Below, piece after piece: positions 1 through 10,431 of a DNA stretch of 64,000 nt; the first letter of the stretch is position 1; every line of letters starts with the position of its first letter. Made by a program: the position numbers and the translations under genes. Under the pieces are notes generated by a model, which was not told where the DNA came from, made no database searches, and was given only the letters and a program-made list of their open reading frames with translations. The stretch is from contig NC_003074.8 in the NCBI RefSeq assembly GCF_000001735.4, positions 22,761,261-22,825,260 of the forward strand, read 5' to 3'. This stretch comes from Arabidopsis thaliana (taxonomy: Eukaryota; Streptophyta; Magnoliopsida; Brassicales; Brassicaceae).

Positions 1-105
1 ATAGGGTCATGAGTTCAATTTATTTGTTTCAAAATAGTTCCAAATGGATTTAATGTATACATATAGTATTAGAGGCATTGTCTAAAGATAAAGAAAAAAT
101 GAGAT

Positions 106-1128
106 TTAATCATATATGTATGGTCCATGAGTTAACTCCCTAATCATTGAATCAAATAAACCGTCACGAATGATTTCACGTCCTTTAAAGGTTACATCAG
201 ACAAGTTGCCAATTTTCCTGAAGATTTCATCTAACCCATGTTCCAGTTTCTCGACTTCTTCTTTGCATTCCTCAATAGATTCCTTAAAGGACTCTTGAAC
301 AAGATCATCACCTTCTTGAATTGTAAGATACATCTTCTTCATTTTGGCAGCAACAGATTCTAACTCTTGGAGTACCATTGTTCCATCAGTGGAAATATTA
401 ACTCTTGTTTTGACGTTTACGATAGTCTGCAAATCCAAGAAATCTTTTTTCCACAATGATTGCTTCCAGACATATATAGGCAAAATATCTTTGTCGGAAT
501 TCGACAAAACTATCACAAAGACACTGCAGATATAAGCCGTAAGAACATTAGCCCCATAAAACGCCTTCATAAGAACCTTTGCTTCTTTTATACAATTCTT
601 GACTTTATGAAAGTTTAATGATTCAACATATCTCCCAAGAACTTCGCGGCATTTCGATATTTCCGCGGTGATATTTTCCCTCCAACTATCAAGTGCGGAA
701 CAAATCTCAGTGCATAGATCCTCAGATTTCATTTCTAATTTATGCCTAAGGAACTTTAAGCAAACAATGCCATGGTTCATGTGACGAAGCAAGGACATAA
801 AAGCGTTACACAGATCGAGCAATTTTGTATTTATGTTCATGTAATTCTCAAACCAATATCCATGCTCCGAATCAGTCATATAATGAAGCTTGAGATCAGT
901 GATGAGAATGTTTATATCATTATGTGTATCATAAAGTAATTCCATAGCTAGAATCATCCAAGGTAAGGTGAGAATCTCATCTGTATTTTGAGGTATGAGT
1001 TTCTTCAATCTCTCGGTTAATGATGACTCAAAGTTGTTCAATAATAAATTTTTCTTTGGAAACAACATCCTGAAAAATTTCTTTGGCCGGAAGAAACATT
1101 GCGCTGTAATCCCTTGTTTTGAGATCAT
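106..1128 (-). CDS. BPS1-like (BYPASS1 family) protein
   Basis: Single-exon CDS of 340 aa. It resembles plant BYPASS1 proteins along its length: an LNNFESSL block near residues 30-37, a THNDINILITDL block near 68-80, LLDLCNAF near 103-110, LDSWRENI in the middle, and a hydrophobic stretch after KVLMKAFYGANV (about 180-205) that could associate with a membrane. BPS1 limits production of a root-derived mobile signal that arrests shoot growth; whether this paralogue does the same is unknown. The length is close to BPS1 (about 345 aa). A 5'-UTR intron is likely: donor at 1266 and a pyrimidine-rich acceptor at 1141, 12 bp before the ATG. A TATA-like box lies near 1340-1350. An in-frame ATG at residue 21 is an alternative start. 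Likely At3g61500. Confidence 0.85.
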   Translation of the reverse strand: MISKQGITAQCFFRPKKFFRMLFPKKNLLLNNFESSLTERLKKLIPQNTDEILTLPWMILAMELLYDTHNDINILITDLKLHYMTDSEHGYWFENYMNINTKLLDLCNAFMSLLRHMNHGIVCLKFLRHKLEMKSEDLCTEICSALDSWRENITAEISKCREVLGRYVESLNFHKVKNCIKEAKVLMKAFYGANVLTAYICSVFVIVLSNSDKDILPIYVWKQSLWKKDFLDLQTIVNVKTRVNISTDGTMVLQELESVAAKMKKMYLTIQEGDDLVQESFKESIEECKEEVEKLEHGLDEIFRKIGNLSDVTFKGREIIRDGLFDSMIRELTHGPYIYD

Positions 1129-1269
1129 CTTGAAAAGATTCTGAGAAATAAAAAAAAGAAGTCATCAGAATTTCGATTTGTTTGATAAACTGTCGTTTAT
1201 ATGAACATTGATGTCCAAGAAAATTCGAAAGCAAAATCACAGTTCAATAATGAACGAGAACTATACCTT

Positions 1270-2234
1270 CCGAAGTCAAGAAATCACAACAAAATGTATC
1301 GATGTAGGTAGACGAGAAATGTACCACAAGTTTTTTTTTTTTATATAGGTATTACTGTATTATTGAGAGAGGACATCGTAATAAATATATAAGTATCCCG
1401 TGATGTGATTGATATAAATTAGGGAAGACATAATTTTGGCAAATCTTCTTCTGCCTACAGTAGTTATTTGATCAATAATCACATCTGGATTTATTCATTA
1501 ATATATGGATATTTTGGGACAAAATCATTAATCTAAAGTTAATAAATATTATTTATATGACATATAAAGATAATTAAAAATTTGGCCTAAAAATATAATT
1601 CAAATTTACATTTTTAAAATTTTCTAGCAATAAGAGATACTTTCTTTTTAAAACAAAGATAATATTTTTTTATTTGATAAATGGTACAAATTTAAGTTAA
1701 CACAACATAAGAAAAAGAAGCAAATCATAATATTTATATTTATATTCTAATTTGGCCTAATAAAAGAGTATCTTTATATTTATGTGATTGACAAATGACA
1801 ATCTTTATATCTAGTAAAACAAAAATCAGAGGAAAAAAAAAACTAATCAGATCTTTCTGATTAGGTTTTGACATGTTTTTAAAATTTATCATTTGTAATT
1901 AACTAAAATTAAAACAATTTAAATTTTGGCATTTACACATGATCAATCCAAAGATATCAGAAGTCCAAAGTAATATTTCAATTTTGTAAATTTTGATTGA
2001 AAATAAGCAACAAAAAAAAACGAGCAAAACATATGCAACATTTAAACTTCATCCTTGTTTGGAATTTTTTTATATTTGATAGTTAGATAGTTTCTCTAGT
2101 TTCAATTTGAACCTGTTTATTGAATCATGTAATATATTTGTTATATTGAAATATACACAATCTATTTAATTTATACAAATTATTTTGTTATATTGATATA
2201 TACGCAATCTATTTGAGTATAATCATAACAAATT
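1270..2234. other. AT-rich spacer between BPS1-like gene and ACS1
   Basis: It holds the promoter of the BPS1-like gene at its left end and the 3' side of ACS1 at its right end. The only structure seen is a short imperfect tandem repeat at 2138-2214. No coding or RNA gene was recognised. Confidence 0.6.
2138..2214. repeat. Imperfect 47-bp-period direct repeat
   Basis: A block beginning ttgttatattg at 2138 recurs at 2185. About 28 of the first 30 positions agree, then the copies diverge. It lies just beyond the ACS1 stop codon, probably in or near the 3' UTR. Confidence 0.7.
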
Positions 2235-4470
2235 TTAAGCTCGAAGCAATGGTGAATGAGGAGACATCAACTTTGGTGACCTAACATGTTCCTCGTACCT
2301 CATCGAAGATAAACTCAGCTTGAGATTCTTTTGAAAACTCTTACGTTTCTTGTTCTCCCTTTTGTTGTTGCAAATGCAGTTACAGTTCTTGTTCTTGTTG
2401 GCTCTGTCTCCAACCACAAAGTCTTTGATTCGTTCAAGTGCAATTTGGAGTGTGTCTTCGTCCATATTAGCAAAGCAGACTCGGAACCAACCAGGCTCAG
2501 AGCAGTGAAACGACGAGCCAGGAGAGACATTAATCTTGACCTTATTGATAATAACTCGCCAAAGCGCCATTTCGGAATCAAATGTCTGATCCTTAAGCAT
2601 ATGCCTCAAATCCATCAAAACGAATAAACCCGCGTTGCTTCTCAAGCAAGAAATCCCCATCTCTTCAAGCCCTTCCGTGAACATATGGTGTCTCTTCGCT
2701 ACTCTTTTCGAAACCTCAACAAGAAAGTTATCGACAAAACTCTGATCAGACAACATAGCAGCTAGAAAACTTTGTGTCTGCGACGAGACCAATCCAAAAC
2801 TCGACATCCTCCTTGCGCAGGACACAACAACATCGTTGTAAGAGTAAACCACTCCAACCCGGAAACCGGGAAGACCCATGTCCTTTGAAAGACTGTAGAC
2901 GATATGAATCAGATCACGGTTAACATAATACATCTCTTGGATGATCTCTGCAACACTGATGAATCCCGGTTCCGCAAAAACCGTTGCTGCGTATATTTCG
3001 TCGCATACTAAGTGAATTTGCTTGTCGTTGATGAAGCTGACAAGGCTTTCAAGAGTTTCTCGATCGAGAGATGTTCCAAGAGGGTTTGAGATGATCAGGC
3101 CTTTGATCTTGATACCGGTTTCTTGGGCCTTAAGGTACGCTGATTCTAGGGCTTGTTTTGTAATCTGGAAATTGTTTGAGCTGCTACACTCCACAGGGAT
3201 TATTCTAACTCCAGTTCTCCACCTTAAGTCTCTATCGAATCTGGAATTTTTAGTAAACCCAGTATAATTAGTACTGAAGAGAGCAAGTCAAGCAAGTGTT
3301 AATTAATGGTTTGACTTTTGTGAAGAGTCAATCGACAATTTGATCATAGTTGTAACTTGTGTGGACGGGGTTGCTTACCAAATTAAAATATTGAATCAAT
3401 CAAATGAGGTATATTTCACAAATAATTCTGAAAAGTGAAAACCCATTATCAAAAGAGACTTTTGTTTTTTGACCTATGTAATTATGAAATCATTAGAACT
3501 TTTGCCCTTTTCGATTACTTTTATTTTAATATAGTATAATGTTTACTTATTCTATTTCATAACATCAAAATCCCTAATTCATGTGTCTTTTTAATTATTA
3601 ATGACCAAAATAATATTTATTTGAATACTAGTAAAGTGTGTATATATACGTACGCAGCATAATAAGGAGTAGGGACGAGAAAAGCGTCGCCGGGATCAGC
3701 AAGACAGAACATGATCGTCTCATTTGCTCCGGTGGCTCCTCCGCTCATCACCACCCTCTCCGCCTCAAACCTCACCCGCCCGCCTCTCGCTCTCTCCATA
3801 AACGTCGCAATCGCCTGTTTATTTTCCGTCCCCAAACAAAACATTATTTGAAAGCAAATTATAGTTCTAGAAATATACAAATCTCAAATTCCTAAGATTA
3901 TAATATACTCAATTCATAATCTTACATAAATGTAAGGTGTATAATTACTACCAAACAAGAGTACGTGAATGAGCATAAAAATACTTGATACTGTAACATA
4001 TATAAGTATATAATAATTTAATAGATACTGTATAATAATAAAAAAACCTTATAAGAAATGAGATAAATACCTGTCTAAATTGTTTGAGACCGTGATAATC
4101 TTGAAAAACAGCAATGTCGGAGAAAGAGTCAATTCCCTCCGCCGTACAAATAGATGCCTGTGGATTTTCCTTTATCCATTCTTTGATCAAATCTGAACAA
4201 AGCTGAAAGCAAATCACAATAAAATAAACTAAATTAAAAAACTTATTAGAAGAAGAAAAAGTATAACGAACTCATTAGGATGTAACTAATAAGAAGACGA
4301 ACTTGATTTTCGGCGAGACCCATTTGAATAACTCCTTGTGGATTATGAGTTGGATGAAAAGGATTATTGTCGTAAGCTTTCCAGCCATGGAAGTACGGCG
4401 AAGCTTCTCCATGTTTGTCACTCAAAGCTAATTTGGATAGAAGTTGATTCTCACATGCACCCTGAGACAT
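2235..4470 (-). CDS. ACS1: 1-aminocyclopropane-1-carboxylate synthase 1 (inactive isozyme)
   Basis: Four exons on the minus strand: 4303-4470, 4071-4202, 3654-3814 and 2235-3240, giving 488 aa. ACC synthase is a PLP enzyme that makes the ethylene precursor ACC from S-adenosylmethionine in the cytosol. Family landmarks are present: MGLAENQ at the exon 1/2 junction, DEIYAATVF, and the PLP lysine in [14 protein letters not shown] (about K273). The C-terminus is of the long type-1 class, with [20 protein letters not shown] carrying candidate kinase sites. The oddity is at residues 204/205: the usual ...TNPSNPLGT loop is only ...SNPLGT, so Thr-Asn-Pro is missing. This is the defect reported for Arabidopsis ACS1, which is inactive as a homodimer. 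Splicing preserves frame at every junction. At3g61510. Confidence 0.97.
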
Positions 4471-4570
4471 TTATCCGTTCCAGTAATTTGAACAATGTGT
4501 GTGATTTTTGTGAATTTGATGGATTAGTTTACTTGTGAGTTGTGATATGTAAATGAATGGGAGCATTCGA

Positions 4571-4584
4571 GGATTATTTATAGT
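4571..4584 (-). promoter_or_regulatory. TATA box of ACS1
   Basis: On the minus strand the sequence reads actataaataat, about 100 bp upstream of the ACS1 ATG at 4470. That is a normal distance for a plant TATA box with a 60-70 nt leader. Confidence 0.6.
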
Positions 4585-4599
4585 GGGATATTGAGAGCG

Positions 4600-5757
4600 A
4601 GCATATGAAAGAAACTTGTTTCCGTTATGAGGAAACTTAACTGAAATTTTCTGTTTTCTATAAAACTAGTAGTATTAATTTTGCGTGAAGTCAAACCTAC
4701 GGCCAAAGCCCAAAATGTTTTTAGTCTTTTTTTTTCTTCATCTATGCCAATTATAACATTTTTTTTTTACAACGGAACTGTTATATGGCCAAAAAAAAGT
4801 CTTATTAATATTTATGAGTATCTATAATCAACAAATGAACAAACATTTAATTTCTGTAACTGAAAATTATAGTTTTGATATAAAAATAAATAAGAATTAA
4901 TGATGATAAACAACTGTAGATTTTTTTAGACACACCTGTACCATGCAGATGGTACATTTGAAAATTTAAGAACTTTATATACTATGAAAAACATTGTAAG
5001 ACAAAGTATACTTTGTGTTAAAAATACAGCCGCGACTTGGTATCACGGTAATAACTAAGTACTAATTACATTAAAAAGACTTTGTGTTTCATTAATTTTA
5101 GTTAAACAATTAGATCAAGCAAGAGGTTTTACAGACAAAAACAAATTAAAAGTCGAGAGTGTTTTAAAGATTCAACGGAGTAACAAATTAACAAGTTCAA
5201 GTCTTACGAACTCTATTATTAGACCCACGTTGATATAAGATTCGGGGGGAGATGTTTACCATGACTTGGTGTTTTACCTTTTTCAAATCATATGTTTTAA
5301 GTTTTAAAATTACTTGCGTGTCGACCGAAACGTAATCATGGTCTAATCACGTGAAAATAAAATTTCAAATTTTGTCTTTCTCCATTTTAAATTAGTTTAA
5401 GAGGAAGAAAATCATGTAGAGAGAATGGTAATGCCGTAATGGGTTGGTCGTTGGGTTTAGCTCCAAAGAGTTCTTCAAGGTCATTCATTATGTTTATAGT
5501 AATCCAACAAAATTAACATGTGAAAAAGTATTGACACGTGGAGCAGCCCACTGAATTGGCGATCAAAGATCTTTTTGGGCGGCTTTCTAGATTTACGACA
5601 TAGTAAAACTCTCTCTACATTAATCTTTGCCTTAGATTGAATTGGTCGGAGATCGAAAAGACTAAAACTAGATGGACACGCTGTATGTATCTAAGTGGAG
5701 TGATTACTCGTTTTCTTAGAGTGTATTTGTAGGGAAAAAGAATACGTATACGCACGT
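4600..5757. other. Upstream region of ACS1, non-coding
   Basis: AT-rich, with no ORF of interest. A G-box-like cacgtg sits near 5536. A near-perfect palindrome (tgtaccat...atggtaca) lies at 4937-4956. The right end stops at the target-site duplication of the solo LTR. Confidence 0.5.
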
Positions 5758-5762
5758 ACAGT

Positions 5763-6758
5763 TGTTAGGGGTCGGATTGGGCCTACTTGGCCCAATGCCC
5801 AAACCCAAGTCAAAAACCCAAAATAAGTTCCAAACCAAGGAGTATTAAGGCGAAGGGTAGTTTCGTCAAATCCCTCGATGAATGCCCTACACGCATAGTG
5901 CTATAAATACCGAATAGCATGTCCTGTCACGAGGGGGGATTCCGCCAGGACACTTAGAGACAAAGAATAGCCCGTCTCAAGTAGCTCGTCAGCTCACCCT
6001 TCTCAAGTAGCTCGTCCGTCTAAAGTAGCTTGTCAGCTCGCCCTTCTCAAGAAGCTCGTTAGCTCGCTCCTCATCGCCAAGCTCTTCAGCTCGCCTTTAA
6101 GCTCTTCAAGCTCCTCGGCTCGTCCTCAAGCTCGTCCTCAAGCTCCTCAGCTCGTCTTCAAGCTCTTCCCATCACTCAGCGACCATCTCCTCGCCTAGCT
6201 GTCAGCTAGTCAGCTCGTCCAACTCGTCTAGCTATCAGCTCATCCCTCGACTGCAAAACTCATCTACCTCCTCGCCTAGCGGCAGTTCGTCCATTGACTG
6301 CATAGTCCACCTATCTCGTCCCCCAGCTCGTCTACACCTTCAGCAAACAACTCGGTTTGTCCAACTCGTCTCTCTTCCACGGTTCATCCAGCTCGTCGCA
6401 CATTTGCCGGCTCGTCAACTACCTGCCGACCTACCTCCAATGACGGCCTAGCTCACTTATTCTAATATGAACTACGTGTGGCTTGATCCCTTTCTAAGGG
6501 TACGTAGGCAACCTTTTACAAGGTTCAGCTATAAAACGAATAAACTCTATTCTTCCTCGGACATCAAGTTCGTCTTCCGGCCTCAAGCTCACCTTTCATC
6601 TACAATCAGCTCGTTCTTACTCCATCTATGCTCGTTGAAGAAATCATCCTTTGTAATCCGTCCAATTCGCCTAAGTCGCAGGCTCGTCTTTAATAGAAAG
6701 ATTCTTCTTCCTTCCCTAGAGGTCCCATTTTCGTACTTGTGTGATTCGTGCATCAACA
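5763..6758. mobile_element. Solo LTR of an LTR retrotransposon
   Basis: A 996-bp segment begins TGTTAGGGG and ends CATCAACA, so it has canonical TG...CA ends with a short TGTT/AACA inverted repeat. It is flanked on both sides by the 5-bp direct repeat acagt (5758-5762 and 6759-6763), the size left by LTR-retrotransposon integrase. No internal gag/pol sequence or second LTR is adjacent, so it is a solo LTR left by recombination between two LTRs. It contains a TATA-like box (gctataaatac, near 5900), probably the retroelement promoter, which implies plus orientation. A region rich in degenerate agctcgtc units follows (about 5975-6430). It is visibly more GC-rich than its surroundings. The intact TSD suggests a fairly recent insertion. 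The family is not assigned; Ty3/gypsy is a guess from the LTR length. Confidence 0.92.
5975..6430. repeat. Degenerate agctcgtc repeats inside the LTR
   Basis: The octamer agctcgtc and variants (agctcgcc, aactcgtc, agctcatc) recur dozens of times at irregular spacing. They are confined to the solo LTR. The irregular period and the lack of unique spacers rule out a CRISPR-like array. They look like internal expansion of an LTR R/U5 region. Confidence 0.8.
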
Positions 6759-6763
6759 ACAGT

Positions 6764-7713
6764 GACTGTGATATTAATTACACCAACTTCCTTTTATCTT
6801 GTTTTAGTCTTTAAAAATATTGATCCTTATTCCTTCGTAAATGCATGTGATGCTTTTGGCATTAAATCGTGACTAACAATATGACCAATGATCGGAACCA
6901 ATGATCGGAACCAAAGCTAGAGGTTCAGCTTCCAAAGTTGTCAGTTTAAGTAAATGCATGTGATGTTTTTCTTTGTCAAATTGGTTGTAAGTTGTAGATT
7001 GTAACATAAAATCAATTCTTATTTGACGCATGATACAAAACCTAAATGGCGCTTGAAAATTCTGACGGTTAACTGTAACAAAAGCTCAAGAGGTGAAAGA
7101 GAATCTGTATTCTTAATTTCCATATCCATATTGTATAAGATTCGAGAAGAATATTTTAGTTCTACGTAGAAAATATACAAATGTTCCTCAAAACATAATA
7201 AAATGTGCGCACGTAATAAGTCGGAACAATAGGGCGAAAAAGGTGTACATTTGATAAATCGTGATTTATACACTAATGAAATTTAAGTGCGAAGATCTAA
7301 CGGTCCTGACCCCTAGGGTTAGGGGAGTTATAATGATTAGTCAACAATTAAAACAAAACTAATCAACTCGTTGAACAAATGGCAGCTTTGACTTCCGCTT
7401 CTTTAGTTGTCTGAAAAAAAGAAAGCCGAGTCAAATTCTCTGTTTAGGATTCGCTACTAGTCAGCTCGAAGAACCATTCAATTCGAGACACGTGTCTGTC
7501 CAAGTCTCGGGGACCTCAAATACACGAGGCCCATAAGTAAATGGGCTTACTTAAGTTACTGCATTGAGAATTGTAGAAAGCTGGATTTTTTATTTTAACA
7601 AAATTTAGCAAATAACCATACATAAATAAATAGCGATTGTGTAATTATATAAAATGCATAATCAAGAAATTATTAAAAACATTATAGTAATGGTTACTGT
7701 ATCTAAACGAACA
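6764..7713. other. Spacer between solo LTR and PPR gene
   Basis: It contains a small tandem repeat of 13 bp (ccaatgatcggaa, twice) at 6884-6909 and two copies of gtaaatgcatgtgatg about 113 bp apart. The right end is the 3' flank of the PPR gene. No gene was recognised. Confidence 0.5.
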
Positions 7714-10014
7714 TTATCCCAAGCTAAAGACATCGAAAGGTGAAGCTTTCTCGGTCGGCGAAGCAACAGAGTAGCCTTGCATAAACTTCCTCAGCTTAAC
7801 TAACTCATCAGAACCTGAGAGACGCTCCATTAGAATCTCCATTGTGATCTGATTTGGTTCACAAGACTGTTCGACCATCTCATCCATCAGTTTAAGTAAT
7901 GTCTCTCCTTGGGTTTTCTCGTTAAGACACTTAAACAAGGCATTGTAAGTTTCAACATTAGGTCTCACCATCTTCATCTTCATTTCCTCTTTCAGAGAGA
8001 GCGCTTGCCCGAAATTCCCCAGCTTAGAAAATGCGTTTATGAGAATGTTGTATATTACAGTGTTCGGATTGACCTTTGAGTGCAAACCCATGTCCTTAAA
8101 GAGCTTCAATGCTTCGTCTAATTCGCCGACTGAGCAATAAGCGTCAATCACCGCTCCATATGTCGTGACAGTCGGGTCTAACCCGTCTTCTCTCATCTGC
8201 TCCATCATTCTCTCAACACTCTCGAAGTCCTTGTGTTTACCGAAAAACGAAATCAGAGTGTTGTAAGTGATGGAATCAGGTTTCTTCCCTTCTTTTTCCA
8301 TATCGGTTAGCATCTCATAGACTTTCTCTGTATTATTCTTATCACAAAACAACCCAATAAGCATGTTGTAAGCCAATAAGTCAAGAGAAAACCCTCCTTC
8401 TTTCAGTTTCTCCACCACTCTAATGGCGTCATGATCCCGTCTAACTTGGCACAATCCAGAGATCAAAGCATAATAGATCTTTGCATCAGGAGAACAACCA
8501 GCTTCCAACATTTTTTCATACCAATACATAGCCTTCTCTACATTACTGACGCTGCAACAAGCATGAATCAATGTCATATAAGTAACCACATTCCCTTTCA
8601 CGCCTTCCTTTTCCATATCCATAAAGAATACAACCGCCATGTTCAATCCATGGTGCCTGCACATCCCACCAACGATTGTATTAACAGTTACCACATTAGG
8701 TTTAATCTCGTCCTCTTTCATCCGAGAAACGACTTCTTTAGCCGTCTCAAGCTTTCCAGCTCTGCAATACCCATCAATCAAGCAATTGTAAGTAACTGCA
8801 TTGGGCGCACATCTCTCTTCCAGTTTCATCCTTACCAATAACTCCTCTGCTTCTTTCAACCTCCCCACCTTGCAGAGCCCGTCAATGAGAGTATTAAAAT
8901 GAATCGAATCAGCTTTAATCACATTTCCATCATCAGTTCTCTTTCCACGCATTTTTTCAAAAACTTCGAGAGCTTCATCTACCCTTCTTGATTTGCATAA
9001 AGTGTTAATAAGAATCCCTAAAGTCACAACATCAGGCCGGATTTTCACCTCATCCATCTTCAAGACTAAATCATTCATTCTACTAATGTCCATATTCCTT
9101 CCTAAGCAAGACAAAAGCGCATTGAAGGGAGGAGCTTCAAGTGGGGTTTTGTTCTTCATCAGGTCGCTCAAAATATCCCAAGCAGCATTGGCGCGAGCAT
9201 TTTTGCATAGACTTGATATAAACCGAGTCAACCAAACAGAGTTTGGGGAGACACCATGAGAGCTAAATCTTGAAATCAAAGCAATTATCTTTTCTTCTGT
9301 CAAAAGCCTTCCCTTCCAAACCTCGTGTAACACAATATCCGCTGTGATTCTATTAGGAGGAAAAACAGATTCTTTCTGAAGCATTTCGTCGAGCACCTTG
9401 AAGGCATCATCCACAAGTCCATTTCTTAGCAAGACGTCTACCACAACATTACGAACCTGCGAGTTTTTCATATTCGAATCGAGTCTTTCGTATACAAGAA
9501 CCGACTGATTCACCATACCCATACGCCCAAACCATCGGATCAGAAGATTAGTGGCAACGACAGTAAGAGGAATGTTCTTCTCTTTGGCGATCTCGTAGAG
9601 ACGGAGAAGTTTATCACGCGGGTCCGGTTCACTACCGGCGAATTCAATGACCGACTGAAGCGCCAAGGAGAGAGATTCTTCACGGCGTTTCAGAGACTGA
9701 GACTTCGCATCCAGGTACTCGAAGAACGAGATTGCTAGAGAATACGATCCTAGCCGCCGCGTGATTTGCGAGAATACTAAAGGAGAAGCAGAAGAAGAAG
9801 ATACGACAAGCGCACTTAGCGACTCGCTCGACGCCCAATCATGTTGCGGGGTTTTTTGAAGAGTTTTCACAAATTTGACTACTACAAATTCCTGGCTCTC
9901 CAATTTGATTTCCGGCCGTGGGTCAACATCATATGAAAAACGACGGAGGAATCGAGAATGGTTGAGCAGAATATAAGAGTTCCGGCGCCGGGAAATTGAT
10001 AGCATGATACTCAT
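7714..10014 (-). CDS. P-type pentatricopeptide repeat (PPR) protein
   Basis: Intronless CDS of 766 aa, typical of plant PPR genes. The N-terminus is rich in Arg, Ser and hydrophobic residues and nearly free of acids (MSIMLSISRRRNSYILLNHS), which suggests mitochondrial import. From about residue 190 to 740 there are successive 35-aa helix-turn-helix repeats of the form VTYNTLIDGLCK...A...M...G..P; at least ten are clear, for example around SIHFNTLIDGLCK, VTYNCLIDGYCR and ITYNTLISFFGK. No E, E+ or DYW extension follows, so it is P class. Such proteins bind single-stranded organelle RNA and act in processing, stability or translation. The RNA target is unknown. Likely At3g61520. Confidence 0.93.
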   Translation of the reverse strand: MSIMLSISRRRNSYILLNHSRFLRRFSYDVDPRPEIKLESQEFVVVKFVKTLQKTPQHDWASSESLSALVVSSSSASPLVFSQITRRLGSYSLAISFFEYLDAKSQSLKRREESLSLALQSVIEFAGSEPDPRDKLLRLYEIAKEKNIPLTVVATNLLIRWFGRMGMVNQSVLVYERLDSNMKNSQVRNVVVDVLLRNGLVDDAFKVLDEMLQKESVFPPNRITADIVLHEVWKGRLLTEEKIIALISRFSSHGVSPNSVWLTRFISSLCKNARANAAWDILSDLMKNKTPLEAPPFNALLSCLGRNMDISRMNDLVLKMDEVKIRPDVVTLGILINTLCKSRRVDEALEVFEKMRGKRTDDGNVIKADSIHFNTLIDGLCKVGRLKEAEELLVRMKLEERCAPNAVTYNCLIDGYCRAGKLETAKEVVSRMKEDEIKPNVVTVNTIVGGMCRHHGLNMAVVFFMDMEKEGVKGNVVTYMTLIHACCSVSNVEKAMYWYEKMLEAGCSPDAKIYYALISGLCQVRRDHDAIRVVEKLKEGGFSLDLLAYNMLIGLFCDKNNTEKVYEMLTDMEKEGKKPDSITYNTLISFFGKHKDFESVERMMEQMREDGLDPTVTTYGAVIDAYCSVGELDEALKLFKDMGLHSKVNPNTVIYNILINAFSKLGNFGQALSLKEEMKMKMVRPNVETYNALFKCLNEKTQGETLLKLMDEMVEQSCEPNQITMEILMERLSGSDELVKLRKFMQGYSVASPTEKASPFDVFSLG

Positions 10015-10431
10015 CGTCTAAGGTTTTGAAAAAGACGGCCACCGGGAAAAGTGAGACGACGAACTCTGTTCGGCGAATTCAACGAACAAGAAGTTGGGCC
10101 CATTTTAAATAATGGGCTTACACATATTTAGCCCAAATAAACCTTTACAATATTACACAATGGGTACAAAAATTTATTTTTTCTCATAAAACTGAACGTG
10201 AGCTTTTTATTATGCTGACTGATTACATTATATTTATAACAAAATGAGGACGAATCTTTATTTTTCTCATATAATTATCCTCTTTGTTTTATTAATCAAG
10301 CCACCACCCTGAACTCTGAAATAGCTCCTATGGATTACACTAGTTTTACCCGCTAATAACTATCCTATTAAAGGATTTTTATTTCTTCAACCTACTCAAA
10401 ATGAAGAGCTACGAGAATTGCAACAGCTTTG
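10015..10431. promoter_or_regulatory. PPR promoter with site II-type motifs
   Basis: Spacer between the PPR start and the KPHMT2 stop. Just upstream of the PPR gene are three site II-like words (gggccc near 10095, tgggct near 10112, agccca near 10130), commonly found upstream of plant organelle-biogenesis genes. The right half is probably the KPHMT2 3' UTR. Confidence 0.4.

Noticed and set aside
4937-4956. Palindrome tgtaccat...atggtaca upstream of ACS1
   Set aside because: A single isolated palindrome in AT-rich DNA, without a matching known regulator or repeated copies, is not enough to call an operator.
5975-6430. Repeated agctcgtc units as a CRISPR-like or satellite array
   Set aside because: Spacing is irregular, units are degenerate, and the region lies inside a bounded solo LTR of a plant genome.
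6467-6814. 115-codon open frame on the plus strand
   Set aside because: It crosses the right boundary of the solo LTR and its target duplication, so it cannot be a native gene.
8431-9259. Plus-strand open frames inside the PPR gene
   Set aside because: They are antisense shadows of a strongly supported 766-aa coding sequence.
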